Assembly (NCBI GenBank): GCA_903917505.1
Contig: CAIXAY010000357.1
Span: 1 to 9,710 of the forward strand
From: an uncultured beta proteobacterium
GTDB lineage: Bacteria > Pseudomonadota > Gammaproteobacteria > Burkholderiales > Rhodocyclaceae
Length of the DNA: 9,710 nt
Direction of reading: 5' to 3'
Shown here: piece by piece, positions 1 to 6,619 of the stretch
Layout: every line of letters begins with the position of its first letter
How positions within the stretch are numbered: position 1 is the first letter of the stretch
Notes under the pieces: model-generated
What the model was told of the DNA's origin: nothing
The model's database searches: none
What the model saw: the letters and a program-made list of their open reading frames with translations, nothing else
Made by a program: the position numbers and the translations under genes

Positions 1-443
1 ACTTCGCAGTACGGGCGCGGGTCGGTCCATTCGTCGGGCGCGACGCCGGCGAAGGGGTCGGTCGTGATGTTGCGGATGCAGTTGCCCGAAGTCTGCACGG
101 CGTGCATTTCAACCGTGGCGAGTTCGCCGAGGATCTCCGGCGTCTCTTCGAACTTGGGCCAGTTGAGCTGCATGTTCTGCCGCGTCGTGAAGTGGCCGAT
201 GCTGCGGTCATAGCGGCGGGAAATTTCGGCGAGCTTGCGCAGCTGTGCCGCAGCAAGGTTGCCGTAGGGAATGGCGATGCGCAGCATCGGGCCGTGGCGC
301 TGGATGTACAGGCCGTTTTGCAGGCGCAGCGGGCGCAGCTCGTCGTCGGAGAGTTCGCCGGCGAGGTTGCGGGCGATCTGGTCGCGGTACTGCGCGACGC
401 GCTCGTCTATCAGTTGCTGGTCGATGCTGTCGTAGCGATACAT
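1..443 (-). CDS. cysI: Nitrite/sulfite reductase hemoprotein, N-terminal part (runs off left edge)
   Basis: The first 147 residues of a siroheme/[4Fe-4S] sulfite or nitrite reductase; the rest lies left of the window. Such enzymes reduce sulfite to sulfide (or nitrite to ammonia) with six electrons in the cytoplasm. The family signature FTTRQNMQLNW is at residues 85-95, in the half that contacts siroheme and substrate, followed by TSGNCIRNITTDPFAGV at 118-134, also typical. The C-terminal Cys motifs that bind the cluster are not visible. The ATG at 443 has an AAGGA ribosome site 5 bases upstream (449-453) and lies 11 bases after the stop of the TauE/SafE gene, so the two are probably one operon. 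The divergent cysB favours sulfite over nitrite as substrate. That choice, and hence the symbol, is inference; the enzyme family is clear. Confidence 0.9.
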   Translation of the reverse strand, partial: MYRYDSIDQQLIDERVAQYRDQIARNLAGELSDDELRPLRLQNGLYIQRHGPMLRIAIPYGNLAAAQLRKLAEISRRYDRSIGHFTTRQNMQLNWPKFEETPEILGELATVEMHAVQTSGNCIRNITTDPFAGVAPDEWTDPRPYCE

Positions 444-454
444 GGAATTCCTTT

Positions 455-1231
455 TTACAGCGCTATCAGTTTGCCGCCGATCAGCACCAGCATGCTGGCC
501 AGAAGGGGGCGCAGGAAACGTTCGGGGACGCGGGCCGAGGCATGGCTGCCGAGCCAGATTCCGGGCAGTGAGCCGAGCAGCAGGCTGGCCAGCAGCGACC
601 AGTCGACGCTGCCGATCGCCCAGTGACCGAGGCCGGCGATCAGGGTCAGCGGAACCGCGTGGGCGAGGTCGCTGCCGACAATGCGAATTGCGGGTAGTTT
701 GGGGTAGAGGAAGAACAGGACCGCAACCCCGAGGGCGCCGGCACCGACTGAAGAAACAGTCACCAGTATACCGAGTAAAACGCCGGTGGCGACGGTGATG
801 GGCGCCTGCAGTCGGGTGTGCGCCGAGTCGTCGGCGTGCGCCAGCGCATAGCGCTGGATTTTCTGGCGAAGCACGATGGCGCAGGCGGTCAGCACCAGGG
901 CCACGCCGAGCGACAAGGAAATGATGTGCGTGACTGCCGCGCTTTGTTTCGGGAGCAAGGACAGCGCCCAGATCGTCAATAACGATGCCGGCATGCTGCC
1001 GGCGGCCAGGAGACCGGTAATGCGCCAATCGACGTGCCCTTTTCTTGCGTGCACGCTGGTGCCCCCGGCCTTGGTGATCGCCGCATAGAGCAGGTCGGTG
1101 CCGACCGCCGTCGCCGGATGGACGCCGAAGATCAGGACCAGCAGCGGCGTCATCAGCGAACCGCCGCCGACGCCGGTGAGCCCGACGATGGCGCCGACAA
1201 CGAAACCCGAAAGTGTGTAAAGCCAGTCCAT
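455..1231 (-). CDS. TauE/SafE-family sulfite/anion membrane transporter
   Basis: A 258-residue inner-membrane protein of the TauE/SafE family (COG0730), whose members are linked to movement of sulfite, sulfoacetate and other sulfur anions. The N-terminal half carries the hallmark GLTGVGGGSLMTPLL at about residues 17-31, then AVGTDLLYAAITK at 42-54. The second half repeats the pattern with SSVGAGALG at 160-168 and IVGSDLAHAVPL at 184-195, the internal duplication expected in this family. About seven or eight hydrophobic segments are visible. I start at the ATG at 1231 because the hydrophobic core begins right after it; an in-frame TTG at 1270 would add a basic 13-residue leader without a ribosome site. 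It is the first gene of a probable operon with the sulfite reductase and is divergent from cysB, which points to sulfate, sulfite or thiosulfate. The substrate itself cannot be read from sequence. Confidence 0.9.
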   Translation of the reverse strand: MDWLYTLSGFVVGAIVGLTGVGGGSLMTPLLVLIFGVHPATAVGTDLLYAAITKAGGTSVHARKGHVDWRITGLLAAGSMPASLLTIWALSLLPKQSAAVTHIISLSLGVALVLTACAIVLRQKIQRYALAHADDSAHTRLQAPITVATGVLLGILVTVSSVGAGALGVAVLFFLYPKLPAIRIVGSDLAHAVPLTLIAGLGHWAIGSVDWSLLASLLLGSLPGIWLGSHASARVPERFLRPLLASMLVLIGGKLIAL

Positions 1232-1348
1232 GAGGCGCCGCAAAGAAGCAAAGAGCCTGCATGGTAGCAAGCGAAAGCTTGAGCGAAAAAGACTATTCAG
1301 TTAGATTGCTAGAACTATTTGTTATTTGGGCATCGGGGCAGACTCGCC
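1232..1348. promoter_or_regulatory. Divergent intergenic region of the TauE/SafE and cysB genes, probable CysB operator
   Basis: This 117-base gap separates the divergent TauE/SafE-reductase unit and cysB, so it should hold both promoters. Its centre (about 1283-1328) is clearly richer in A and T than the flanking genes, as expected for promoters and CysB-type sites. Two direct copies of ACTATT occur at 1292-1297 and 1314-1319, exactly 22 bases (two helical turns) apart. A short hairpin CAAGC-GAAA-GCTTG lies at 1268-1281. I cannot find a convincing -35/-10 pair for either strand. The regulatory role is inferred from gene arrangement, since LysR-type regulators commonly bind between themselves and a divergent target. 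Confidence 0.45.
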
Positions 1349-2296
1349 ATGAAGTTACAACAACTGCGTTATCTCGTCGAAGTGGCGCGCTCCGGGCTCA
1401 ATGTGTCCGAAGCCGCCGAGGCGCTCTACACCTCGCAACCCGGCGTGTCGAAGCAGATCAAGCTGCTCGAGGACGAACTCGGCGTCATCGTCTTCGAGCG
1501 CAGCGGCAAGCGCCTGACGGCGATCACCGAACCGGGCAAGCGCGTGCTCGAAATCGCCGAGCGCATCCTGCGTGAAGCCGACAACATCAAACGCGTTGGC
1601 GAGGAGTACGCGGGCGGCGATTCCGGCAGCCTGGTGATCGCCACGACGCACACCCAGGCGCGCTACGCGCTGCCTTACGTCGTCAAGAGCTTCATCGAGC
1701 GCCATCCCAAGGTCCGCCTGTCGATGCACCAGGGCAGCCCGACGCAGATCGCCGAATGGACGATCAAGGGCGATGCGGGCATTGCCATCGCCACCGAGGC
1801 GCTCGATCAGTATCCGCAGCTGGTCATGCTGCCGTGCTATCAGTGGGAGCATTGCGTAATCGCCCCCGACGGGCATGCTATCCTCGCCGAAAAGACGCTG
1901 TCGCTGGCGGCGCTGGCCAAATGGCCGCTGATCACCTACGACCCGGCTTTCGCCGGCCGCTCGCTGATCAACAAGGCTTTCGAGCGCGCCCAGCTCTCGC
2001 CCAACGTCGTGCTCGCCGCCATTGACGCCGATGTCATAAAGACCTATGTGAGCCTCGGACTGGGGCTGGGCATCATCGCCCGCATGGCCTATGATGCGGA
2101 CCGCGATAGCGGCCTGCAGGCGCTCGACGCCGGCCACCTGTTCGGCTCGAACACGACGCGCATCGGCCTGCGGCGCGGCACCTATATCCGCCAGTACGAA
2201 TACGATTTCATAGAGCTTTTCGCCTCACAACTCACCAAGAAGGCCGTCGATATGGCGATGGCCGGTCCCGGAGCAGACGATGAATACCAACTTTGA
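1349..2296 (+). CDS. cysB: CysB, LysR-type transcriptional regulator of sulfur assimilation
   Basis: A 315-residue LysR-family regulator, close to the usual length of about 324. In enteric bacteria CysB activates sulfate-assimilation genes and responds to N-acetylserine/O-acetylserine, with sulfide or thiosulfate as anti-inducers. The winged helix-turn-helix is at residues 1-60, with recognition region ALYTSQPGVSKQIKLLEDELG at about 25-45. The effector domain begins near residue 93. The sulfate-pocket stretch TTHTQARY at 99-106 keeps T100, T102 and Q103, and T149 is present in IATE. The position I align with enteric T202 is Ala202 (in FAGR), so the pocket differs slightly. The ATG at 1349 begins the canonical MKLQQLRYL; a weak GGGG lies at 1335-1338. 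The gene is divergent from the TauE/SafE-reductase unit, its likely target. Its last 17 bases overlap the next gene. The paralogue Cbl is a less likely identity. Confidence 0.95.
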   Translation: MKLQQLRYLVEVARSGLNVSEAAEALYTSQPGVSKQIKLLEDELGVIVFERSGKRLTAITEPGKRVLEIAERILREADNIKRVGEEYAGGDSGSLVIATTHTQARYALPYVVKSFIERHPKVRLSMHQGSPTQIAEWTIKGDAGIAIATEALDQYPQLVMLPCYQWEHCVIAPDGHAILAEKTLSLAALAKWPLITYDPAFAGRSLINKAFERAQLSPNVVLAAIDADVIKTYVSLGLGLGIIARMAYDADRDSGLQALDAGHLFGSNTTRIGLRRGTYIRQYEYDFIELFASQLTKKAVDMAMAGPGADDEYQL

Positions 2297-2594
2297 CCCG
2301 GCTGGCCGGCAAACGCAGAATCCCCTGGCGCGCGTACTGACCGTAGTGCTCGGGCTGCTGGCGCTGGCCGCCGCCTTCATGTTCTCGATTGTCATATTCG
2401 CGGCGGTGGCGATCGTCGGTCTCGTCGCCTGGCTGTATTTTCTGTGGAAAACGCGCGCCTTGCGCGAGCACATTCGTGCCCAGATGCGCGCGCAGGACGA
2501 TGCGCCCAAGCCGGCTCAAGCCGCTCCGTCCGGCGAGGTCATCGAGGGCGAATCGGTGCGCGTGGTGGACGAGCGGAACCGGATCGGCGAGTAG
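2280..2594 (+). CDS. Small two-helix membrane protein of unknown function
   Basis: A 104-residue protein I do not recognise as a named family. Residues 18-55 form one long hydrophobic stretch, long enough for two closely spaced membrane helices with a tight turn, then a basic cytoplasm-like segment (KTRALREHIRAQMRAQ, 57-72), a Pro/Ala-rich linker and an acidic tail with EVIEGESVRVVDE at 86-98. A short tail of this kind ending in a VIEGE-type motif occurs in other small proteobacterial inner-membrane proteins, but I cannot attach a function. The ATG at 2280 has GGAG about 8 bases upstream and lies within the cysB 3' end, overlapping it by 17 bases in another frame, which suggests translational coupling. 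It ends 15 bases from the convergent HDOD/GGDEF gene. Start, ribosome site and protein-like composition support a real gene. Confidence 0.8.
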   Translation: MNTNFDPAGRQTQNPLARVLTVVLGLLALAAAFMFSIVIFAAVAIVGLVAWLYFLWKTRALREHIRAQMRAQDDAPKPAQAAPSGEVIEGESVRVVDERNRIGE

Positions 2595-2604
2595 CCTCCG
2601 GCTG

Positions 2605-2622
2605 GGCGACTAGGCGGTCGCC
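2605..2622. terminator. Hairpin at the convergent gene junction, possible terminator
   Basis: A perfect 6-base-pair stem, GGCGAC (2605-2610) and GTCGCC (2617-2622), with loop TAGGCG, sits between the convergent ends of the small membrane-protein gene and the HDOD/GGDEF gene. It overlaps the stop codon of the latter. No T-tract follows on either strand, so intrinsic termination is doubtful. Short GC stems also arise often by chance in this composition. Confidence 0.22.
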
Positions 2623-4526
2623 ACGACGCGGTTGCGGCCGCTTTCCTTGGCTTTGTACAGCGCCGCGTCGGCGGCTTTAATCAGCGCCAGGCTGTCGGCT
2701 TCGCGGCCGGTCGTAATGGCGACGCCGACGCTCAGGGTGACGGGAATATTCTGTTCTTCCCAGACAAACACGGCTTTTTCGACCAGCGCGCGAATGCGCT
2801 CGCCGACCTGCACGGCGACGCGCAGATTGGTGTTGGTCAGGATGGCGGCGAACTCCTCGCCGCCATAGCGGAACACCATGTCCTCGGCGCGCGAGGTGCG
2901 TTTCAGGATCTCGGCGAGCTGGCGCAAAACAGCATCCCCGGCGGCATGGCCATACTTGTCGTTGATCTTCTTGAAATGATCGATGTCGAGCATCAGGCAG
3001 GCCAGCGAGGCGCCGCTCGATTGCGCGAAGATCCATTCCGAGGCGAGAAAATCCGTGCCGTTGCGGCGATTGGGCAATTGCGTCAGGGTATCGGTCAGGG
3101 CGTCCTGCAGCAACCGCTTCTGCGCGACGGCGAACTCGTCGGTCGAGCGCATGATGCCGATGCGTTCGCGATGCATTTCTTCCCTGAGCAGCAGCATGCG
3201 CGCCGCCATGTTCAGATGAACACGCAGCGTCTGGACGTTGAGCGGTTTCAGCAGCACATCGTCGGCGCCGGCTTCGATGGTCTCGAGAATCCGGCTTTCA
3301 TTTTCCGGCGATGCCAGCAGCAGGGCGTAACTTTCCTTGCCGCTCGGCGACTGACGCAAATTGCGGCAAAAGTCGGTGACCTTCATTCCCGGCAGGGACA
3401 TGTCGGCGATGATGATTTGCGCCGGCCGCCGCAGCGCGGCAATCAGATCTTCCGGCGTGTCGTCGATCAGCACCGGCTGGTGGCCGAGCTCTTCGATTTG
3501 CTGCATCAAGGGTTTCAATTCGGCCGCGGGGATGCCGAGCAATTGCACGTGCATGGAAGGCGAACGGACGCGCCGGTTCTCGCTGTCCGCGGCGTTGCCC
3601 ATGACCCGCAGCGGCGGGCTGGCGGCAAGAATCTGCGCAAACGGCGGAATGTCCTGGGTGCGCACCTGCAGTTTGGCGCCCCATTCGCGCCAGCGCGAGA
3701 CCATGCGATCGGCAAGCTCGTTGAGCGCGTCGCCGCCGATGCCGAGCCGAGCCGCACGGGCCAGCAGCGCCGGCAGCAGGCTCCAGCGCGATGCCTCGTC
3801 GACCATGCAGATATGCGCGAGCGAACTGGCGAAGCTCAGCGAATGGGTCAGGGTCTGCACGCGTGAGCCGTCGGCGAAACCCGCCGTATCGGGGCTTTCG
3901 TGGTGGTAGGCGGCCTGGATCAGCACGTCCGGCAGGCCCCATTCGTCAAGCAGGGTGGCGCCGAGGTCATGATGATCCATGCCGAAACGTTGCTGTTCGA
4001 GCGCCGCGATTTCGTTGCGACGCTCGCGCGTGGCCAGCAGGATCTCCGAGTACTCGTCGGGAAAAACCGAGGCCAGCGCCAGTTCGCCGATGCGCGCCAG
4101 CAGGCCGATGGTAAAGATTTCTTCGCTTGAAATCTGGGCGAACTGGGCGAGCTCCTGGCAGGCGATGCCGGTGGCCAGGGAATGCCCCCAGAAATTCTCG
4201 TAATCGAAAGCCGTGCACAATCCGCTCTTGTGGCTGTGCATGACCGAGAGTCCGATGACCAGATCGCGCACGCGAAACGATCCGAGCGCAACGATCGCCC
4301 GCTGCAGCGAAGCGATCGGCCGCGAGCGCCCAAAGGCTGCGGCATTGGCGAAATAGAGCATGCGTCCGGCAATGGCCGGATCCGACTGGACAAGTTGCAC
4401 CAGGTCGGCGATGCGGAAGTCGTCGCGCTGCAGGAGCTTGATGATCGACACCGCGACGCCCTTCGGCGACGGGAGCTTGCCGGTTGCCTTTAGCGCGGCG
4501 TAACGATCAGGGTCGACAAAACGCAT
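2610..4526 (-). CDS. HDOD - receiver-like - GGDEF signalling protein (probable diguanylate cyclase)
   Basis: A cytoplasmic three-module regulator of 638 residues, predicted to make the second messenger cyclic di-GMP from two GTP. Numbering is from the ATG at 4526. The HDOD module spans about 17-215; its usual metal-binding HD is replaced (GLLARIGELAL, 141-151). A receiver-like module spans about 326-443: it keeps the acceptor-type Asp375 (IIIADMSLPG) and Lys427 (LLKP), but its first strand ends in LLGIP where the acidic pair normally lies. The GGDEF domain (about 475-635) is intact: DIDHFKKIND at 514-523, active site GGEEF at 555-559, and inhibitory I-site RAED at 546-549 with the standard five-residue spacing. 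No membrane segment or signal peptide is seen. Other starts are the ATG at 4535 and a GTG at 4586; 4526 is preferred because GAGA lies about 9 bases upstream. It stands alone, so its input signal is unknown. Confidence 0.9.
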   Translation of the reverse strand: MRFVDPDRYAALKATGKLPSPKGVAVSIIKLLQRDDFRIADLVQLVQSDPAIAGRMLYFANAAAFGRSRPIASLQRAIVALGSFRVRDLVIGLSVMHSHKSGLCTAFDYENFWGHSLATGIACQELAQFAQISSEEIFTIGLLARIGELALASVFPDEYSEILLATRERRNEIAALEQQRFGMDHHDLGATLLDEWGLPDVLIQAAYHHESPDTAGFADGSRVQTLTHSLSFASSLAHICMVDEASRWSLLPALLARAARLGIGGDALNELADRMVSRWREWGAKLQVRTQDIPPFAQILAASPPLRVMGNAADSENRRVRSPSMHVQLLGIPAAELKPLMQQIEELGHQPVLIDDTPEDLIAALRRPAQIIIADMSLPGMKVTDFCRNLRQSPSGKESYALLLASPENESRILETIEAGADDVLLKPLNVQTLRVHLNMAARMLLLREEMHRERIGIMRSTDEFAVAQKRLLQDALTDTLTQLPNRRNGTDFLASEWIFAQSSGASLACLMLDIDHFKKINDKYGHAAGDAVLRQLAEILKRTSRAEDMVFRYGGEEFAAILTNTNLRVAVQVGERIRALVEKAVFVWEEQNIPVTLSVGVAITTGREADSLALIKAADAALYKAKESGRNRVVATA

Positions 4527-4703
4527 TGTGGGCATTCTCGGAAACCGGATATCGGGGTTAGGCGGGTTGCCGGTCAGAGGATACACTGATTATGACGGCC
4601 AGCGGCAACCGCCGGGCGGCGGAAATGGCTGCTTCGTCGCCCAAGCGTGCCCGTCGGCGGCGTGGAAAATCGCAGATAGCGGCATTGCCCCCCGGCAAAG
4701 CAA

Positions 4704-4709
4704 TATACT
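4704..4709 (+). promoter_or_regulatory. Possible -10 box in the dctP upstream region
   Basis: The 252-base gap between the divergent HDOD/GGDEF and dctP genes (4527-4778) contains no convincing gene. TATACT at 4704-4709 matches a sigma-70 -10 hexamer well and lies 70 bases before the dctP start. The best upstream TTGCCC (4685-4690) is only 13 bases away, too short a spacer, so no clear -35 is present. A start here would give a 5' leader of about 60 bases. Confidence 0.2.
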
Positions 4710-4778
4710 GCGCAACATACGGATCGGGGAGTCCGTTCGCGTCGCGCGAAGCCCACTCATCTTCTTCGGGGGAGAGAC

Positions 4779-5765
4779 ATGTTCAAGACAAGAGCCTTAA
4801 TAACCGGACTGGTGCTGGCGTTCGCTGCAAGCTTGCCGGCGCTTGCGGCCGACACGATCGTTCTCAAGTGGGGCGAGCAGAACGCGCAGAACGACATCAT
4901 GGCCGAAGGCGCGATGGAGTTTGCAACGATCGTCAAGGAGAAAAGCCGGAGCCGCATCGAAATCGCCGTATATCCTTCGTCGCAGCTCGGCGACGAGAAG
5001 ACGCAGATCCAGTCGGTGCAGGCGGGCAGCCTCGACTTCTTCCGCGCCAACGCCAATATCACCGCCGAGTTCGGCGCCGACAAAAGCAATGTCCTCGCGC
5101 TGCCCTATATCTTCCGCAACCGCAGCCATCTGTGGAATGTGCTCAACGGGCCGGTCGGCAAGGAGATCCTCGCGGACTTCAAGGAAAAGAATACGCGCAT
5201 GCTGGGCATCGCCTACTTCGACGAAGGTCCGCGCCATTTCCTGATGCGCGGCAAGCAGGTCAAGTCGGTGGCAGACCTGAAGGGGCTGAAGATCCGCGTC
5301 AGTCAGACGGCGATCATGATGGATACGATACGCGCGCTGGGCGCCTCGCCGGCCCCGATCGCCTATCCCGAACTTTATGGCGCGCTGCAAAGCGGCGTCG
5401 TCGATGGCGCCGAGAATCCGATCACCGCTTATCTCAACAACAAGTTCTACGAAGTGGCCAGGTATTACACGCTCGACGGGCACGTCTTCAGCCCGAGCAT
5501 CATCGTCATGTCCGAGGCCACCGCCAGGAAGCTGAGCCCCGAGGATCTAAAGCTGATCGTGGACGCCGCCGTCGAGGCCGGACAGCGCGTGCGCAAGAGC
5601 GTCGAGATTCGCGAAGCGGATGCCGCTGCCCAGCTCAAGGCGAGGGGCGCAGTGATCACCGAGATCGTCGACCACAAGCCGTGGCTGGATGCGGTGAAGC
5701 CGGTCGTCGACAAGTACGGCGCCAGGTACCAGAAGCTCGTCGATCAAATCAAGAATACGAAATAG
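4779..5765 (+). CDS. dctP: TRAP transporter solute-binding protein, DctP family
   Basis: A 328-residue periplasmic binding protein that would capture an organic acid (dicarboxylate, keto acid, aromatic acid or similar) for a TRAP transporter. A signal peptide is clear: basic MFKTR, a hydrophobic core at about 6-19, and an ALA-AD cleavage site at 21-25. The mature part shows DctP features: KWGEQNAQND at 30-39, LGDEKTQIQSVQAGSLDF at 70-87, LPYIFRN at 108-114, and LKGLKIRV at 167-174, whose Arg173 corresponds to the residue that binds the substrate carboxylate in this family. PELYGALQSGVVDGAENP at 197-214 is a strong signature. The ATG has a purine-rich GGGGGAGAG site just upstream. No DctQ or DctM membrane subunit and no two-component regulator lies in the window, so it is an orphan here and must use partners encoded elsewhere. 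The exact ligand cannot be assigned. Confidence 0.93.
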   Translation: MFKTRALITGLVLAFAASLPALAADTIVLKWGEQNAQNDIMAEGAMEFATIVKEKSRSRIEIAVYPSSQLGDEKTQIQSVQAGSLDFFRANANITAEFGADKSNVLALPYIFRNRSHLWNVLNGPVGKEILADFKEKNTRMLGIAYFDEGPRHFLMRGKQVKSVADLKGLKIRVSQTAIMMDTIRALGASPAPIAYPELYGALQSGVVDGAENPITAYLNNKFYEVARYYTLDGHVFSPSIIVMSEATARKLSPEDLKLIVDAAVEAGQRVRKSVEIREADAAAQLKARGAVITEIVDHKPWLDAVKPVVDKYGARYQKLVDQIKNTK

Positions 5766-5786
5766 CTTTGCCCTGCGTCGGCCGGG

Positions 5787-6095
5787 TCAGAGTTCTCTTG
5801 ATTCGAACACCAGCAGTTCGACGCCGGCGTGCGCGAAATTCGCCAGGTCGGCCGCGGTGGCCTGGCCCTGCGGCGTATTCAGCGCCGTCTCGATGGCGCT
5901 CATCGAATCGAAGCTCAGGATGGCCGCGAGATGGTAGATCGATTCGCCCGGCGGCGCGCCCACTGCACCGGTGCTGACCTCATAGCGGCGCAGTCCGGGA
6001 ATTTGCTTGGCGATAGTCACATGCGTCGAATAGTAATAGCGGTCGAATGCCGCCGCGTCGTCTGGTTTCTTGTAAAGGGCAAGGAGCTTGGCCAT
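5787..6095 (-). CDS. EthD-domain small protein
   Basis: A 102-residue protein of the EthD family (dimeric alpha-beta barrel fold). EthD was named from an ethyl tert-butyl ether degradation cluster where it is needed, but its biochemical role is not settled; many relatives are uncharacterised or act on aromatic or polyketide-like compounds. Typical features are LLALYKKPDDAAAFDRYY at 4-21, THV with the conserved His25, and IPGLRRYEV at 32-40. The domain fills the protein. The ATG at 6095 is chosen over longer in-frame versions because a near-perfect GGGAGGA ribosome site (6102-6108) lies 6 bases upstream and the domain starts immediately. It is 155 bases downstream of the DUF2007 gene with a possible terminator between, so it may have its own promoter. 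It ends 21 bases from the convergent dctP gene, with no clear shared terminator. Confidence 0.88.
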   Translation of the reverse strand: MAKLLALYKKPDDAAAFDRYYYSTHVTIAKQIPGLRRYEVSTGAVGAPPGESIYHLAAILSFDSMSAIETALNTPQGQATAADLANFAHAGVELLVFESREL

Positions 6096-6195
6096 CGTCT
6101 GTCCTCCCGGGTCGGCGCGCGAAAGCGCGGCGCCGTCGCGCATTGACTGCAAGCGCAAAGGCAAGTTCCGGAGCGCACGCCGCCTGGCCGGCGGC

Positions 6196-6216
6196 AAAAG
6201 GGGCCTGGCTCAGGCC
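6196..6216 (-). terminator. Possible rho-independent terminator after the DUF2007 gene
   Basis: On the minus strand a perfect 6-base-pair stem, GGCCTG (6216-6211) and CAGGCC (6207-6202), with loop AGC, is followed by CC and four T residues (6199-6196). It lies 35 bases after the DUF2007 stop, in the otherwise featureless 155-base gap before the EthD gene. The T-tract is short, so this is a modest candidate. Confidence 0.4.
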
Positions 6217-6250
6217 GGCCGGACGAATTGAAATGCGGCCGCTGGAAGCG

Positions 6251-6589
6251 TCATGGGCCGGGATCGTCGTCATCGGGCAGCGCGAAATCGCCGCGCTCGA
6301 ATGCCGCGATGACCTGCTTCGCCTCGGCTGCGTGCCTTGCGGGAACGAGGATGCGCACGCCACCGGCGGCGATCGCCCAAAGGGCGTTGGTCTGCACCAG
6401 GTTGGCATCGGCGAGCAGGGTGGTGATTCCCGCGGCCTCCAGGCAGGCCGCCACGATGTGCGCGTCGGTGGGATCGAGGAAGCGCGCGACCGTCTCGAAG
6501 TCGCCCTCGTAGTTGGCGCTATCGTCCGCGCTTGACTCGGCGCTGGCGCAGCAGTCGATGAAATCAGCGGGCATCGTCGTGGCGTGCAT
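6251..6589 (-). CDS. DUF2007-domain protein (putative signal-transducing protein)
   Basis: A 112-residue soluble protein matching the DUF2007 family, often labelled putative signal-transducing protein without experimental role; some relatives are fused to or placed near zinc-ribbon or protease modules. The domain covers about residues 33-100: ARFLDPTDAHIVAACLEAAGI at 35-55, then ALWAIAAGGVRILVPARHAAEAKQVI at about 69-94. This is the ferredoxin-like alpha-beta pattern of a helix after a short strand, repeated. The N-terminal 30 residues are polar and acidic with two adjacent Cys (13-14) and look unstructured; the C-terminus ends in an acidic DDDDPGP tail. The ATG at 6589 has AGAGGA about 6 bases upstream. 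It begins 30 bases after the ThrE-family stop and is probably the last gene of that transcription unit. The family call is firm, the function unknown. Confidence 0.85.
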   Translation of the reverse strand: MHATTMPADFIDCCASAESSADDSANYEGDFETVARFLDPTDAHIVAACLEAAGITTLLADANLVQTNALWAIAAGGVRILVPARHAAEAKQVIAAFERGDFALPDDDDPGP

Positions 6590-6619
6590 CGCAGTCCTCT
6601 CGCGTGGCGCTACAGCCTT

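Noticed and set aside
1268..1281. CAAGC-GAAA-GCTTG hairpin as a terminator or riboswitch element
   Set aside because: Five base pairs only, in a divergent promoter region where a terminator makes no sense; kept only as a note in the intergenic entry.
2946..3866. Plus-strand open frame of 306 codons opposite the HDOD/GGDEF gene
   Set aside because: Antisense shadow of a multi-domain gene with clear motifs; no domain of its own.
4681..4700. Sigma-54 promoter before dctP
   Set aside because: GG and GC dinucleotides are present near the right place but not with the required ten-base spacing, and the TTGC element does not align.
5766..5786. Bidirectional terminator between the convergent dctP and EthD genes
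   Set aside because: The 21-base gap shows no stable inverted repeat and no T-tract on either strand.
4592..5977. Plus-strand open frame of 461 codons overlapping dctP
   Set aside because: It is a different frame of the convincing DctP gene, gives an Arg-rich low-complexity product and continues past the dctP stop into antisense of the EthD gene.
6116..6129. Hairpin CGCGC-GAAA-GCGCG upstream of the EthD gene
   Set aside because: Only five GC pairs in very GC-rich DNA, no T-tract and no relation to the ribosome site; expected by chance.
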